Both the position numbers and the translations under genes were made by a program. This document shows, piece by piece, positions 21,519 to 31,533 of a DNA stretch of 64,000 nucleotides. The stretch is from the NCBI GenBank assembly GCA_034638255.1, contig JAWPGT010000005.1, positions 1 to 64,000 of the forward strand. Direction: 5' to 3'. This DNA is from Coprinus comatus (lineage: Eukaryota; Basidiomycota; Agaricomycetes; Agaricales; Agaricaceae). Below the pieces are notes generated by a model. It was not told the origin of the DNA. It saw only the letters and a list, made by a program, of their open reading frames with translations, and ran no database searches. Positions within the stretch are counted from its first letter, which is position 1. Each line of letters opens with the position of its first letter.

Positions 21519-21910
21519 TGTAAGGGGACCTTCCTCACCGACCCTTACACTGACACACCGACCACTGACCCTTACACTGACACACCAACTACCAACCGAT
21601 CCTCTGATGTTCTGACTTCCATCGGAACACCTCCCAACTTCACACTTTCACAACTTGCCCCCTCATGTGACTCGTCCCCCATTGTTCCCATTGTCCATGT
21701 TACAACATCCCTCTGGACAATAGCTGGCATCTCTGTTTGTATAGTAGTATATATTGTGTGTAGCCTGTGTGAGTGAATCCCCAACTCTTTCTCTTTGGAT
21801 TCCTCACTAGGTATGTTGTATCTGCTCTGTAATATGTTTCCGATCAAATATAACTTTGGATTCCTTGCTAGTTGTCGGGCCATTTGTCGCCAACGTGAGT
21901 TGCCCTTACA
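21519..21910 (+). repeat. 5' LTR of the chromovirus (family D)
   Basis: A 392-bp LTR, TGTAAGGGGACC to TTGCCCTTACA, follows the TSD copy GCAGA (21514-21518). Relative to 9522-9886 it carries many C-to-T and G-to-A changes at CpG sites. Confidence 0.92.
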
Positions 21911-22049
21911 GAAGAAAGAGTTCTTCAAGAGGCTAGCATTGCTGGACAGAAGAGCCCTGTTCGCCACAACAGAAGACTTCCCACCAACACATCCCTCTAT
22001 CCCTTACTCGCTAAACCATAACCAATCCAGCACCGCCCCAGCTGACTTG

Positions 22050-23188
22050 GAATGAGATCGTTGAAGGCACATTCCATGAGCTTCGGGCATCGCTTGATGC
22101 TCTATGGCAGCAAGTAGAAGCTACCAAATCCACTTCTGCCACCACTGCCAATGTACTTGCCACCATCACCGCCCAACTCTCCACACTCGTTTCGGCCTCT
22201 CAGGCCACCCCTTCACCTGCTACCCCCATGACGCCAGCTCCTCCATCTCCTCCCGAATGTCTGCGGACATTCCAAGGACAAGTCACTACACCACCCAATT
22301 ACAATGGTGACTGCAAGACAGGCCAGGCCTTCCTCAATGCCTGTAACCTGTACATCCAACTCTCGGGTGAATTCCAGTCGGATGAGGAAAAGATGCTCTG
22401 GGCCATGTCTTACATGAGGAGTGGTTGGGCTGCTACATGGATGGAAGAGATATTTCGGCTGGAATCACAGGTCAGAAACTTGCCTTTTGAGGACTGGGAG
22501 GACTTCAAAACCCAGTTCAAGGCACACTTCTTGCCAATTGACGCTGAGTCAGAAGCGGTTATCACATTGGAAGGAGATACTTACTTCCAGAAAGATTGGA
22601 CTTTGGAGGATTACCTGGACACCTTCAAAGCACTCATTTCAGCATCTGGGTATACCGACCGGAAGGTCACCATTGTCAAGTTTTGTCGAGGTCTTCACAC
22701 CAACTTGGCCGACTCCATTGCCACTATGACCCTGGGCCGACCCTCCAACTCCAATCCCGATGGCTGGTATCACGCAGCCACCCGCTTCGAAGCTTCCTGA
22801 CTTGCCAATGTTGCATTCAAGGCAAATCATCACCTGGTACCACCGCCAGCTCCCAGACCTGTTTTTCACTCCTTCCCAAAACCCCCGCCTCATCCAACTC
22901 CCCTGATTCCCCTACCAACATTTGCTCATGTAATGCCAACGCCTGGGAACCTGACTCCGATGGACATTGACGTGTCCAAACTACATAACCTGACCCCCTC
23001 CACCTGCTACTGATGTAAGCAGCCTGGACACATCAAGGCAGATTGCCCCCGATGCTTTGATGTCCAGCTTATGACCTTGGAAGAGAAGGATGAGTTGCTG
23101 ATGAACCTGTTGGCAGAGAAAGATGTTGCCAACATTGGAAGGCAGTTGGAAGGGTCGGTGGAAACAGATACACAGGATTTTCAGTAAC
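22050..23188 (+). pseudogene. Chromovirus gag
   Basis: The frame begins near TWNEIVEGTFHELRASLDALW and has a Ser/Thr/Pro linker, then the gag core (NYNGDCKTGQAFLNACNLYIQL, WAMSYMRSGWAATWMEEI, FEDWEDFKTQFKAHF). TGA at 22798-22800 replaces an Arg codon after FEAS. The zinc knuckle reads CY(TGA)CKQPGHIKADC, its Arg codon changed to TGA at 23011-23013. It ends near DTQDFQ at 23188. The 130 bp between the LTR and this frame show no coding sign I trust. Confidence 0.87.
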
Positions 23189-23429
23189 TCAATCGGTGGA
23201 GGCCATGCCCCGATTGTCTAGCATTAATAGGTTTGCTGTACTACCTGTAGAAGAAATAAAGGAGACTACTATTTCCCCACCTACACCCAAACCTATAGCC
23301 ATGTCCAAACCCTGCCGACCTCACTGGGAACATCACTACCTCCCGACCTGATATGTCATTTCATCCACTGCCCCCGCCAATGCCTTGAAACTGCCAATTG
23401 ACCTTGAAACCACTGACACCAGAGTCTGA

Positions 23430-25254
23430 TTTTCATCGGAAGCACTCGTGGACTCTGGTGCCACTGGTATCTTCATCAATCAGGACTTCACTTGTCAACA
23501 TAAGCTCACCACCCACTGTCTATCACACCCAATCCCTGTCTTCAATGTTGATGGCACCCCGAATGAAGCTGGAGAGATCGCTGAAGTGGTTGATATGGTT
23601 CTCCGATACAAGAATCATTCCGAATGCGCAGTCTTCGCTGTCACTGGTCTCGGAAAGGAGTCCATTATACTTGGCTACACTTGGCTTCACGCACACAACC
23701 CCGAAGTCGATTGGGTAACAAAGGAAGTCAAAATGTCAAGGTGCCTGAGGACTTGTGAAGGTTGCCTACAGGAATACAAGGAGGAGAAGAAGTTCCAGGA
23801 GAAGGTGCTAAGGGTCTGCACTTCAGGGCCCTTTCCAGTGCTTGTGGAGGAGGTGAATGAAGAAGAGGATGAGGAGTTGGAAGAAGGAGTTAGTTGGTCA
23901 GAATTGAAGGAAGGAGATCCTATTTTCGCCACCATCCCTTGCTCATCAGTTCTCTCGGTTTCGGAACAGATTTCAGCCACTGGTACTCTATCACAACAAC
24001 TTGCCGAAGTGCATCGGAAGAATACTGCAACTGCCAACCTCGGTTTCAAGGCTCATATTCCCGACTACCTACACGACTTCGAAACTGTTTTCTCTGAGGC
24101 CGCCTTCCAAGAGCTCCCCAAAAATCAGCTCTGGGATCATGCTATTGAACTTGTCCCAGGTGAAACTGCCAAAACCACCAAGGTCTACCTGATTTTGCTG
24201 AAAGAACAAGCCACACTTGACGAGTTCCTACAGGAGAACCTTGCTTTGGGAAGGATTCACCCCTCAAAGTTGCCGATGGCAGCCCCCGTTTTTTTTATTA
24301 AAAAGAAGGATGGCTCACTTCGGTTGGTACAAGACTATCGGAACCTCAATGCCATCACGGTGAAAAACAAGTACCCCATCCCACTCATCTCCAAAATCAT
24401 TTCGAAACTATGGGGTGCAAAATACTTCACCAAACTTGACATCCGATGGGGCTTCAACAACATCCGTATCAAGCCTGGTGATGAGTGGAAGGCAGCTTTC
24501 CGAACAAATCGGGGGCTCTTTGAGCCTCTGGTGATGTTTTTCGGCATGACTAACAGCCTGGCGACCTTCCAGACAGTGATGAACGACATCTTCCATGACC
24601 TTATCATGGAAGGAATTGTCACTGTCTACCTCGATGACATCCTGATCTTTTCAAAGACCCTGGAGGAACATCGGAAGGCAATCCAACGCATGATGGAGGT
24701 ACTCAAGGAACACAAGCTGTACCTCTGACCTAAAAAATGCAAGTTTGAGAAGTGGAAGATAGAATACTTGGGGTTGATCATTTCGGAGAACTGTATAGAG
24801 ATGGATCCAGTGAAGGTTGCAGGAGTTCATGACTGGCTGATTCCAAAAAACAAGACGGAAGTTCAGTCTTTCTTTGGGTTTGCCAATTTCTACCGATGTT
24901 TTATTCAGAATTTTTCACACATTGGTCAGCTGCTCTTCGATCTGACCCAGTCCAGCACACCTTGCAGCTGGGGTACTGAACAGCAGGAGGCCTTCAACAC
25001 TCTGAAGACAGCCATTACATTGGCACCAATCTTGTCTTCTCCTGACAACACCACACCTTATTGGGTGGAGGCCGACAGCTCCGACTTCACAACTGGAGCT
25101 GTCTTGTCACAGCTTTCATCGGAAGACAACAAGTGGCACCCCATCGCATTCTACTCAAAATCACTGTCGCCAGTCGAATGCAATTATGAGATCCATGACA
25201 AAGAGATGTTGGCTATCATCCAATCACTTGAAGAGGGGAGGCACTTCCTGGAGG
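23430..25254 (+). pseudogene. Chromovirus pol, part 1: protease, RT, start of RNase H
   Basis: The protease active site is ALVDSGATGIFI near 23440, followed by LGYTWLHAHNPEVDW. RT shows FFIKKKDGSLRLVQDYRNLN, KLDIRWGFNNIRI, FEPLVMFFGMTN and the catalytic YLDD (about 24630-24640). A TGA at 24726-24728 follows LYL where the family has Arg. RNase H begins with WVEADSSDFTTGAVLSQ and KEMLAIIQSLEEGRHFLE, and is cut by the solo LTR at 25255. Confidence 0.92.
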
Positions 25255-25601
25255 TGTCAGGAATGCTCTAGACAGTCCCCAAGGTCAGTACTTATTGTTG
25301 GTTGAGGTTAGAAGAGTTGTGGCTGGATACTCTGTTTGGAGTTTTGGACTTGTAGATTATTTCCGCTTTCTGTGACATCACAATGTCACATCACACGTTA
25401 CTGAAGCGTCCTGCAGACACATGAAGACTCTCTAGTCTAATACAAGTGTCTGCAGGTGAGTAATTAAGAAGTTATTGTATGTTCTAGTCTAATACAAGTG
25501 TCTGCAGTGTTTGTGTTATATCTCAGTCATTTCTTAACCGTTTCCTTCCATTCCTTCGTCATCGTGCTCACCTCGTCGTCCTCTACAATCCTGCGCTTAC
25601 A
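25255..25601 (+). repeat. Solo LTR (family A) in chromovirus RNase H
   Basis: A 347-bp LTR, TGTCAGGAATGC to CCTGCGCTTACA, with GGAGG at 25250-25254 and 25602-25606. Removing it and one TSD copy gives HFLEGSEHKVEIWTDHKNL, the conserved Gypsy RNase H sequence. Confidence 0.95.
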
Positions 25602-26668
25602 GGAGGGCAGTGAGCACAAGGTAGAAATCTGGACTGACCACAAGAACCTCAAGTACTTCATGACTGCAAAGAAACTCAACCGCTGACAAGCCCACTGGTC
25701 CCTCTACCTCTCCTGGTTCAACTTCTCACTTCATCATCGACCAGGCCGATCCATGGGCAAACCCGATGCACTCTCCCAATGGGCCGACCACGGAACTGGC
25801 AAGGACAATAATGACAACCTCACCCTCCTCCCTCCATTGCTATTCACTGTTCAAGCCCTTGAAGGCATTGTTTTGGTCAGAGAAGAGCAGGATGTGTTGT
25901 GAGAGATTAGACGTGGTAATTGGGATGGTGAACAAGAGGAGGCAGTGGCAAAGGCAGCATGGGAGTTGAAGTTGTCAAAGTCAAAATCAGTCAAGAGTTC
26001 CGAGTGGTCAGAGGATAATGGGTTGCTACTTCATCAAGGTAAAATCTATGTTCCTAACATCCCCGACCTTAGATGTCGCATTGTGGCCCAACACCATGAT
26101 TCCAAAGTCGGCAGACATGCAGGATGATGGAAGACCCTCAAACTCGTAGGTCGGAACTACTGGTGGCCTTCTATGTCTCGTTACATCAGTCAGTACATCT
26201 CTACTTGTGACTTGTGCTTATGGACAAAGCCCCACCAACACCGACCAGTCGGCGAACTTCACCCACTCCCCATCCCTGATGCCCGCTGGGACACTATCAG
26301 CATTGACTTCGTTGTCGAACTCCCAGAGTCCAATGGTTATGACATGGTACTCACGGTTGTCGATTCGGTATCAAAATGAGTTCATTTCCTGCTGACCCAC
26401 ACAACTGGCACTGCTGAAGGTGTTGCCCGACTCTTCCTCCATAACATCTGGAAACTCCACAGCCTACCTCAACATGTTGTCTCCAACCGAGGCCCACAGT
26501 TCATGTTGGAATTCACCTGCGAGTTGTACCAACTCTTAGGCATCAAGGTCATGGCGACTACAGCTTGGCACCTGCAAGCCGATGGTCAAACCAAACGAGT
26601 TAACCAAGAACTCGACCAGTACATCTGAGTCTTTGTTAACCAAAGACAGAACGATTGGTATAACCTTC
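25602..26668 (+). pseudogene. Chromovirus pol, part 2: RNase H end and integrase core
   Basis: RNase H continues as GSEHKVEIWTDHKNLKYF. The integrase HHCC-like region includes RCRIVAQHHDSKVGRH and CDLCLWTKPHQHRP, and the core starts at DTISIDFVVELPESNGYD. In-frame TGA codons at 25684, 26125, 26377 and 26626 replace Arg. The second catalytic Asp is Asn (VSNRGPQF, AAC at 26485-26487) and the catalytic Glu is Lys (GQTKRVNQ, AAA at 26593-26595). Both are C-G to C-A changes. The solo LTR at 26669 cuts the next block. Confidence 0.92.
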
Positions 26669-27016
26669 TGTCAGGAATGCTCTAGACAGTCTCCAAGGTC
26701 AGTACTTATTGTTGGTTGAGGTTAGAAAAGCTGTGGTTGGATATTCTCTTTGGAGTTCTGGACTTGTAGATTGTTTCCGCTTTCTGTGACATCACAATGT
26801 CACGTCACACATTACTGAAGCGTCCTGCAGACACATGAAGACTCTCTAGTCTAATACAAGTGTCTGCAGGTGAGTAGTTAAGAAGTTATTGTATCTCTCT
26901 AGTCTAATACAAGTGTCTGCAGTGTTTGTGTTTTATCTCAGTCATTTCTTATTGGTTTCCCTCCATTCCTTTGTCATCGTGCTCGTCTCGTCGTCCTCTA
27001 CGATCCTGCGCTTACA
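26669..27016 (+). repeat. Solo LTR (family A) in chromovirus integrase
   Basis: A 348-bp LTR with CCTTC at 26664-26668 and 27017-27021. It is close to the copy at 25255-25601, so the family inserted at least twice into this element. Confidence 0.95.
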
Positions 27017-27743
27017 CCTTCTCCCACTCGCCGAATTCCAACACAACAACCAGGTTCACACTGCGACCCACCAATCGCCCTTCGTGTTAGACACAGGCCG
27101 TGACCCTCGCATGGGCTTCGAACCCTGACAACACCCCTCCTGACTCGAAACGGTCAATGAGTTCAAAACCCGGATGGAGTCAGCACTAGAAGAAGCAAAG
27201 TCAGCACTGGTGAAGGCAAAGGACGATATGGCGAAGTACTACGATCAACGTTGGACCCCTGCCCCCGAGCTCAAGATGGGTGACATGGTTTACCTTGACA
27301 CATTGGACATTGCAATGAGTCGGCCCTCAAAGAAGTTTGAGCACACACGGTTAGGTCCTTTCGCCGTTGACTGCAAGGTCGGGCCTGGGGCATATCAGCT
27401 CAAGCTTCCCCAAAGGTTGTCTTGCTTGCACCCAGTGTTCAATGTGGTTAAACTCACTCCAGCCCCCAAAGACCCAATCCCTGGTTGGAAGCCGACAAAA
27501 ATACCGATACCAATACTGGTGGACAACAAAGAGGAATGGGAAGTAGAAGAAATATTGGACAGTAAAGTGCAACAAGGTAAACTCAGATTTCTGATCAAGT
27601 GGCAAGACTTCAGCATGGAAAAGAACTCTTGGGAACTCGCAGCTGACATCCATGCCCCTGAAAAGATTGCCGAATTCTACTGCAAAAACCCCACCGCACC
27701 TCGACTTATCCGTTCCATGACCTTTGACTCCATTCCTTTCTGA
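27017..27743 (+). pseudogene. Chromovirus pol, part 3: integrase C-terminus and chromodomain
   Basis: After LPLAEFQHNNQVHTATHQSPF come GFEP(TGA)Q and PS(TGA)L (27126 and 27141), then GDMVYLDTLDI, LGPFAV and LHPVFNVVKL, the GPY/F-type C-terminus. The last block, EWEVEEILDSKVQQGKLRF...IKWQDFSMEKNSWE, is a chromodomain, which puts the element among chromoviruses. Such domains direct integration toward particular chromatin in known members. The stop is TGA at 27741-27743. Confidence 0.92.
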
Positions 27744-27957
27744 CCTCGCACTCAGTTCACAGGTACATTGGGATGCTGCACCCTAGAAGGGGGGGTAGAT
27801 GTAAGGGGACCTTCCTCACTGACCCTTACACTGACACACCGACTACCAACCGATCCTCCCTTGCCCCCTCATGTGACTCATCCCCCATTGTTTCCATTGT
27901 CCATGTTACAACATCCCTCTGGACAATAGCTGGCGTCTCTGTTTGTATAGTAGTATA

Positions 27958-29560
27958 CAGTAAGGGATAAAACTGTTCCAATGTTTTGAAGTACTGCCAA
28001 GATTGCTTTATATCTCAGGAACCACATAGTCTACTCACTTGTAAATTTAATTGTAGATAGCCTAATCCATTGCCTATTGGTTTCCAAAGTCCCATTATGT
28101 AAGCTAAAAATGCGTGGGAGATATGAATTAATTATTATTTTATACTCATTGGAACAGTTTTGTCCCTCTTAGTTCTAGAACACATGACTTCATTTATTAC
28201 ATCCAAATAAATCCAAATAAAATCACATGACTATTCCACATAATGTATAAGTAGGTGTACTGATTCCCTGGTATACAACAAACCCCTCACTACACTTCTA
28301 TTATTATGCATACTCTTTCTTCTACCCAAATTAACCAAGTTCTTTCTTACCTGGATAAAGGCAACTCTGCTTATCAAATTGCTTCTATGACTGGTTTGGG
28401 ACTTAGTACTATCTCTAGACTTCATTCCAAACACAGATCTACCCTTTCTAAATCTGTTGGTGGTCATCCATCTAAGCTTTCTTCCTCTGATATCCATTAT
28501 TCTGTCTGCCTTATTATATCTCACAAAGCTGATAATGCATCTCAAGTTATCAAATCACTCCAAAATGTTGTTGCCCAACCTATATCAACCAAAACAGTTC
28601 AAAGGGGACTCAAAAGTGTTGGAATGAAGGCTGTAGTGAAGCAGAAAAGACCTAAACTCAATGCAATTCATAGGAGGAAAAGGTTGGAATGGGCAGAGAG
28701 GCATGCTGATTGGACATTGGAGGATTGGAAAAGGGTAATTTGGACAGATGAGTCTAAAATCAATTGGTTTGGGTCAGATGGAAGAGTTTGGGTATGGAAA
28801 AAGGTAGGAGAGAAGTTAAATAATAGGCTGGTAGAAGAAACAGTAAAATTTGGTAGAGGAAATCTTATGATCTGGGGTTGTATGTTGTGGGAAGGGGTTG
28901 GATATGCTACTAGAATTGAAGGTAAGATGGATGCTGACCTATATGTTCAAATTTTGGAGGATGAACTACAGCAAAGCATTGAGTATTATGGCAAGAATGT
29001 GGAGGATATAGTGTTTCAACAAGACAATGACCTGAAACACAAAAGCAAAAAGGCAACAAAATGGCTTGAAGAGTCTGGATTAGAGATCATGGTATGACCC
29101 CCACAATCACCAGATCTTAATCCCATAGAACATCTTTGGAATCATCTCAAAATAAAGCTAGGAGAGTATGATTCTCCTCCTAATAGTATACATACTCTAT
29201 GAGAAAGAGTACAAAAAGAATGGAATGACATAAAGCCAGAAGTATGTCAGAATTTGATAGAGAGTATGCCTAGAAGGGTTCAGGCAGTTTTACAGGCTAA
29301 GGGAGCCTGTATCAAGTATTAGAATATCCATTTTGTATATAATTTTTGAGAGGGACAAAACTGTTCCAATGAGTATGAAATAATAATTAATTCATATCTC
29401 CCATGCATTTTTAGCTTACATAATGGGACTTTGGAAACCAATAGGCAATGGATTAGGCAATCTACAATTAAATTTACAAGTGAGTAGACTATGTGGTTCC
29501 TAAGATATAAAGCAATCTTGGCAGTACTTCAAAGCATTGGAACGGTTTTGTCCCTTACTG
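27958..29560 (+). mobile_element. Tc1/mariner element with 212-bp nested terminal repeats
   Basis: The ends CAGTAAGGGATAAAACTG and GGTTTTGTCCCTTACTG lie between TA dinucleotides (27956-27957 and 29561-29562), the family target duplication. The terminal inverted repeats are long (27958-28169 and 29349-29560). Each arm is itself bounded by opposed copies of GGGACAAAACTGTTCCAATG, so one arm alone resembles a small MITE. The interior holds one transposase gene. Confidence 0.95.
28306..29322 (+). pseudogene. Tc1-type transposase with two TGG-to-TGA stops
   Basis: The frame starts MHTLSSTQINQVLSYLDKG, with a helix-turn-helix block (AYQIASMTGLGLSTISRLH) and a second (QPISTKTVQRGLKSVGMKA). Catalytic residues are the Asp of IWTDESKINWFG, the Asp of FQQDNDLKHKSK and the Glu of PPQSPDLNPIEHLWNHLK. 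The frame runs to the TAG at 29320-29322 (338 codons) except for TGA at 29095-29097 and 29200-29202. The second sits where Tc1 proteins have the Trp of TLWERVQ and the first fits a TGG-to-TGA change. With the first stop just before the Glu block, the product lacks the third catalytic residue. Confidence 0.93.
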
Positions 29561-29721
29561 TATATTGTGTGTAGCCTGTGTGAGTGAATCCCCAACTCTT
29601 TCTCTTTGGATTCCTTGCTAGGTATGTTGTATCTGTTCTGTAATACGTTTCCAATCAAATATAACTTTGGATTCCTCACTAGTTGTCAGGCCATTCATCA
29701 CCGATATGAGTTGCCCTTACA

Positions 29722-30762
29722 TCTCCATCTGTGTGTCCTTTCTGACATACCCCTTTTTGTTCTTAGCTCATCACTTGCAAGGCCTGTTCAGCCTTGCACC
29801 CTCCTTGCACACTACACCTAACCCAACACACCTTGTGCATACCACCCTATATGGCTGACTATGTTTGGTTAGTTTGGGGTATATTGGCATCTCAACATAT
29901 ATATATATGTCTTACCTGTTGCTTACTATTTTGCCTTTCACCCCTTCCACAACCATGACTTTGTCATCACTGTTCTCCATGGTGATCTTCACATTCTTTT
30001 TCACTACCACCACTGACACCTTTCCATCTGACTCCCAACACCTCTTCACTATCTCCACTTCTTGTTCTTGCAATGAATTCAAGGATATGGTCAGGGTAAT
30101 GGGCAGTGGTGTGGGAAGTTGTGGAGAGGTTGGTGTGGGGGTGGAGGTAGGGATTGTCACTGGGCTGGGGTCAACCCATGGGTTTGTGGGTTGGGTCAGC
30201 CTTCAGGTTCGGGTCAGGGTCACGATCTTCTGACCTGTGACGTGACCCAGACCCGTCACAGAAGGTCACAGGTTGACCTGACAGAAAATAAATAGCACAT
30301 AACTTCACCAAAACATGTCAGATTCATGTCAAACCACCACTGTTAGATAGCCTCAATGAGTATATTTCTGTGCATATTACAAAATACATTACTTTTGCTA
30401 TTTTATACATGTAAAATTCCGAAGATTAGAATATATTTCATGACCTGCATGTACCGTGGGAAAACCCATAACAGAACCCGGACAGGTCACCAAAATTTGA
30501 CCCGGAAATAATCCCTAGCAATATTATAAATGAAATTTTGGAGAGCTTCAGATAAATAAAATATTCTGAGCATACCAGTGACTGGGAAGGAGTGTGTTCA
30601 GACTGACAACTACTCAGAAACATACTAACTATAAGAACCATATCTTAATAAGAGATTATTATGTTATGGATTTATTCCTCTTTCTTTAGACCACTCAAAT
30701 CTTTTGTAGAACTGTAGCATGAAAATAAGATAAATGATTAATACAATAAATCTTTGATGGAC
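29722..30762. other. Non-coding border between transposon island and genes
   Basis: No gene can be supported here. The first 425 bp are pyrimidine-rich with a short (TA)n run near 29897-29910. They were the left neighbour of an LTR before the inversion. 30148-30517 may be a small DNA element (separate entry). 30518-30762 is AT-rich and probably holds the 3' UTR of the PITH gene. Confidence 0.6.
30148..30517. mobile_element. Possible small hAT-like MITE
   Basis: The segment starts TAGGGATTGTCAC and ends in the complementary AATAATCCCTA, giving inverted ends of about 10 bp. Its subterminal regions are full of GGGTC/GACCC motifs, as in other hAT-type elements. The 8-bp flanks (GGTGGAGG and GCAATATT) do not match, so the call is tentative. 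Confidence 0.35.
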
Positions 30763-31441
30763 TTACTTAATAGGAATGCCAAGTATGTCAATTGCATCAA
30801 TTCGCGATTGGTTTTCATTACCGTGGTTTGAGGCAACGAAAATCTGTTCAAATGTGGCAGTTAATCCTGGCCTTGCTGTATATTGCCGCCATGATGAAGA
30901 CACTCACATGTATGCTATTGACTTTTTGGAAACGTACAAAGCGAAGGGGAACCTGCTCTCCATTCTTCACTTGATTCTCATCCAATTCAAGGGTTTGAGC
31001 AACTTCAGGCTCTTCGGCATCTTCGACATCTTCGAAGCCAACTGATGGGCGATTAATCAAGATCTTGATGTGTTTTGGTGCTTGGCCCGGGTGTGAGGTT
31101 GAAATTGCGATAGAACGAACACGGACAGCTTGATTGAACTATATGCAACATCATATGGTTGAGCAACATAGAATAATGCGATTGACATATGTTGTTGGCA
31201 TACATGGAGGTTGAGAAGTAATTGCTCATCTGCGTCGCTTAACAAGTAGCTATTCGTGGTATTCCTAGTCTTCTTTGCGACAATTTCTTTTAAGGTATGC
31301 TGAGTGGATTCATTCAGACAATTGATTTGAGACAAATCAAGGAATTCCAGGAGGGATTGCTGATGTAGAATATAAGACAAGGTCCACAGCATGAAGCGGT
31401 GTTCTCACTTCTTTCAAACTTTCGAGAGACATAGTAGCCAT
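30763..31441 (-). CDS. PITH-domain protein (TXNL1 C-terminal type)
   Basis: Exons 31441-31409, 31359-31204, 31138-30908 and 30843-30763 join in phase to 166 residues. The protein is almost only a PITH domain: SLLEFLDLSQINCLNES, LLSDADEQLLLNLHFNQAVRV, GQAPKHIKILINRPSVGFED and QSRIDAIDILGIP. In animals this domain is the C-terminal half of thioredoxin-like protein 1, where it binds the 26S proteasome. Here only an 11-residue leader (MATMSLESLKE) precedes it and no thioredoxin fold is present. Introns are 49, 65 and 64 bp with normal GT-AG ends. A proteasome-linked role is inferred from the family. Confidence 0.88.
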
Positions 31442-31533
31442 GGAAGTAGGAGGAAATGAGAGTGCTGACATCAAAGAAAGATTATCGAATCATAACATGC
31501 ACGTGAGGGGTACGTATTCCAACTACATAAAAA

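Larger units (their letters stand above)
21519..29721 (+). mobile_element. Ty3/Gypsy chromovirus with nested insertions
   Basis: 5' LTR 21519-21910, gag, protease, RT, RNase H, integrase and a C-terminal chromodomain, a G-rich polypurine tract (27789-27796) and a 3' LTR (27800-29721) split by a Tc1/mariner element. Two family A solo LTRs sit in RNase H (25255-25601) and integrase (26669-27016). I see no clear primer-binding site after the 5' LTR. Nine in-frame TGA codons replace Arg CGA codons, so the copy is inactive. The left flank GCAGA pairs with the flank at 19219-19223, not with the right flank TCTCC. Confidence 0.93.
27800..29721 (+). repeat. 3' LTR of the chromovirus, split by a Tc1/mariner insertion
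   Basis: The LTR parts are 27800-27957 and 29561-29721, from TGTAAGGGGACC after the polypurine tract to TTGCCCTTACA. About 60 bp present in other copies are missing near 27855. The right flank TCTCC (29722-29726) matches GGAGA at 19616-19620 in reverse complement, so this LTR is the second product of the recombination that made the inversion. Confidence 0.9.

Noticed and set aside
22798..29202. TGA read as an amino acid (altered genetic code)
   Set aside because: Host genes nearby end with ordinary TGA stops (PNKP, NUF2, RecQ, ING) and have none inside. The internal TGAs are confined to decayed transposons and are explained by transitions.
30148..30517. A confident hAT MITE call
   Set aside because: The inverted ends match over only about 10 bp and the 8-bp flanks do not agree, so it is kept only as a low-confidence feature.
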